64,000 bases of DNA from Augochlora pura. Lineage: Eukaryota; Arthropoda; Insecta; Hymenoptera; Halictidae. The stretch lies in assembly GCF_028453695.1 (NCBI RefSeq), contig NC_135777.1, positions 18,279,714 through 18,343,713 on the forward strand. The letters are read 5' to 3'. This document shows, in pieces, positions 62,348 through 64,000 of this stretch (position 1 is the first letter of the stretch; the number at the start of each line of letters is the position of its first letter). The position numbers and the translations under genes were made by a program. Below the pieces are notes generated by a model. That model did no database searches. It was not told where the DNA came from and worked only from the letters and a program-made list of their open reading frames with translations.

Positions 62348-62892
62348 GTGAGTATCATATGAACTATGAAAAATGGCTGGATATACTCATGTAACGAAAG
62401 CAAGTATTCGAATAAAGAATGAAACCCGAAACGAGCGTTGCTTTTGTCATTTGTCTGTTTGTTTCTGGTTTTCTCCGTGATTGCGGTAGAACCTCCATTA
62501 CGCAAATGGCGACCGAAACACGGTCCCCGATGTATGATGGCTTCACGGGTCTCGGAGAACTCGTGTTTTTTTTTTTTTTAATTCCCGACGAACCGGAACG
62601 GCGTATTCGTACTAGGCTGATGAGAGGCGTTTAATTAATTAGAGCGTCAGCGTCGTTCGAAGTCGTACACACTTGTGTTCTTTATCTGCGAGATAAATGT
62701 TTGATCAATCAGGTTGTTATTGGCTCGCGTCGATCTAATACCTATTCGAAGAAATTTAAATCAGTTTTGCTTAAGACCGTTCTCAAGAATCGATGAAAGT
62801 TGAATATCGAATCGACAAGCATTGCTTCGAAAATTATTATTGAATAAAATTCTGTGAAATTTTGGCGATCTATTCCACATTATCAAGATCCT

Positions 62893-62975
62893 AAGTAACC
62901 CTTTAATCTGTTTCATAGACACGAATTTCTTTCGTTCATTTTGTTGATTTAGTGTCAATACAGAAAGGGTTACTT
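62893..62975. repeat. 83-bp inverted repeat, 12-bp perfect arms
   Basis: AAGTAACCCTTT at 62893-62904 pairs perfectly with AAAGGGTTACTT at 62964-62975. It could be a foldback stem-loop or a very short decayed MITE whose TTAA has mutated to GTAA/TTAC. No coding content. Confidence 0.5.
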
Positions 62976-64000
62976 CGGAGAAGGAAGTTCTACCACAATT
63001 GATTATATTAAACACTTAAGTATAGTTGTCCTTAATTTCCGTACAAAATATACAGTAGAATATTCCACAACGTATGGTCAACATACCTCGAAGTAACGCG
63101 ATAGAAAACATCAATTTCGTAACTAACATTAACCTAAGATTACCATCTATTCAAGAAAGAAAATCGTTCCTCTCTGGGATTATATCTATATTCTTAGTCG
63201 CGCATTATCAATATAGGATATATCCAGAAATCGATTTTCCGAACATATTTCGTAAACATTTGAGCATTCGATCGATGCGGCACGAACAAAGAAAAGTATC
63301 CCGCTCGACATTCGTCAAATAAAAATAAATCTCTTATCATAAAGCAACAAACATTTTTTTCGATGAAACAAGCAATACGAATGATTTCATCCATTTGGTT
63401 ATTCTCACTCGTCGTTTATTAACCGAATAGTATACTCTTCGTGTCTTTAATATTTAAAAAAAAAAAACTCGCTTTCTTAAAGATACAATTCGAGATCCAA
63501 AATGGAGGATGACGGGTCCGCGATGTGAGACCGAATGTATCGCGAAAATGGCGGTCGACGAAAGGAAAGCTTAAGGGCAAAGAACACTTCGCGAGGTCCT
63601 TCGTAAACATTCGATCTCACATTGTTACTAAACAGCGAGTTTAAATGCAAATTTACGAACAATATAAATACAATTTCGACAACAAAAATTTCGCAGAAGA
63701 TACTATTCTTCAACAAATATTCTCCACATGTAAAATAAAATAAAACCGTTCAACTTCTTCGATTTGTTAACGTTTAGTTATCAACAGTGACTAATCAATT
63801 ATTATAACATAATTATAGAATTAGCGGGTAAGTAAGGGAACAACCAATCGTCCCGAAAAGTCCACGAACGCATAAACGTCCGCAGCATGATCATTAAAAA
63901 CGCAGAACATCGTCGACGCGCGCCCAAGAACGAATTCCATCGATCGATCGATCGCGATCCAGGCTCGCCGTAGTCCGCCCACGTGGTCACATAGGTATCC

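Larger units (their letters stand above)
60646..64000. other. Downstream flank, no further gene recognised
   Basis: Contains (TA)n at about 60849-60866, the (GA)24 tract, a GC-richer block at 61.1-61.6 kb, the weak exon at 62246, the inverted repeat at 62893 and a near YY1/Pho match AAAATGGCGGT at 63545-63555. Coding signal is otherwise absent. Confidence 0.45.

Noticed and set aside
1..64000. tRNA and conserved insect microRNA genes
   Set aside because: Scanned by eye for B-box GGTTCGAATCC and for well-known seeds such as let-7, miR-1, miR-8, bantam and miR-184; no convincing match. A covariance-model search would be decisive.

Overview
This window looks like a stretch of an insect nuclear genome, most likely from a bee or another hymenopteran. 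The reasons are a spliced insect-type Tip60 gene, long CpG-rich islands alternating with AT-rich spacers, many (GA)n/(CT)n microsatellites, and short non-autonomous elements flanked by TTAA. The species cannot be named from the sequence alone. There is one scaffold gap of exactly 100 N at 48003-48102.

Most of the window (about 1-54500) has no gene I can recognise. It reads as intergenic DNA or giant-intron DNA. GC-rich, CpG-rich islands sit near 2.7-3.9, 8.0-8.4, 9.6-11.1, 13.9-15.7, 18.9-20.0, 23.7-25.7, 26.2-27.0, 27.8-28.9, 30.1-30.9, 32.0-33.5, 34.4-35.4, 36.0-37.2, 38.6-39.3, 43.5-45.3 and 47.2-48.4 kb. They carry homopurine or homopyrimidine tracts, G-runs and promoter-like motifs: CCAAT, CACGCCC, a near-palindromic RFX X-box, YY1/Pho sites, DRE/CGATA and TATA boxes. 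AT-rich spacers separate them. Long open frames in the islands are low-complexity and look like shadows, not genes.

The right-hand end holds the genes. Tip60 (KAT5), a MYST-family histone acetyltransferase, is complete on the + strand: five coding exons from 56899 to 59035 encode 453 residues. Its chromo-barrel, C2HC finger, acetyl-CoA loop, catalytic Cys and Glu and C-terminal tail all read cleanly. About 1.3 kb upstream is a candidate small two-exon gene (54703-55608, 129 residues) with CCAAT and TATA boxes and phase-compatible splice sites. I do not recognise its product. A long 3' flank with microsatellites and a TTAA-flanked MITE follows Tip60.

Mobile and repeat content that can be supported: three TTAA-flanked inverted-repeat elements (29227-29397, 34064-34303, 60370-60641), one solo end of the second family near 51 kb, a possible Tc1/mariner end at 6390, and a roughly 198-bp tandem duplication at 31.5-31.8 kb. 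Each copy of that duplication contains a short exon-like block with intact splice signals and the same open frame. I found no tRNA, rRNA, CRISPR array or recognised microRNA. The RNA scan was by eye and is not exhaustive.
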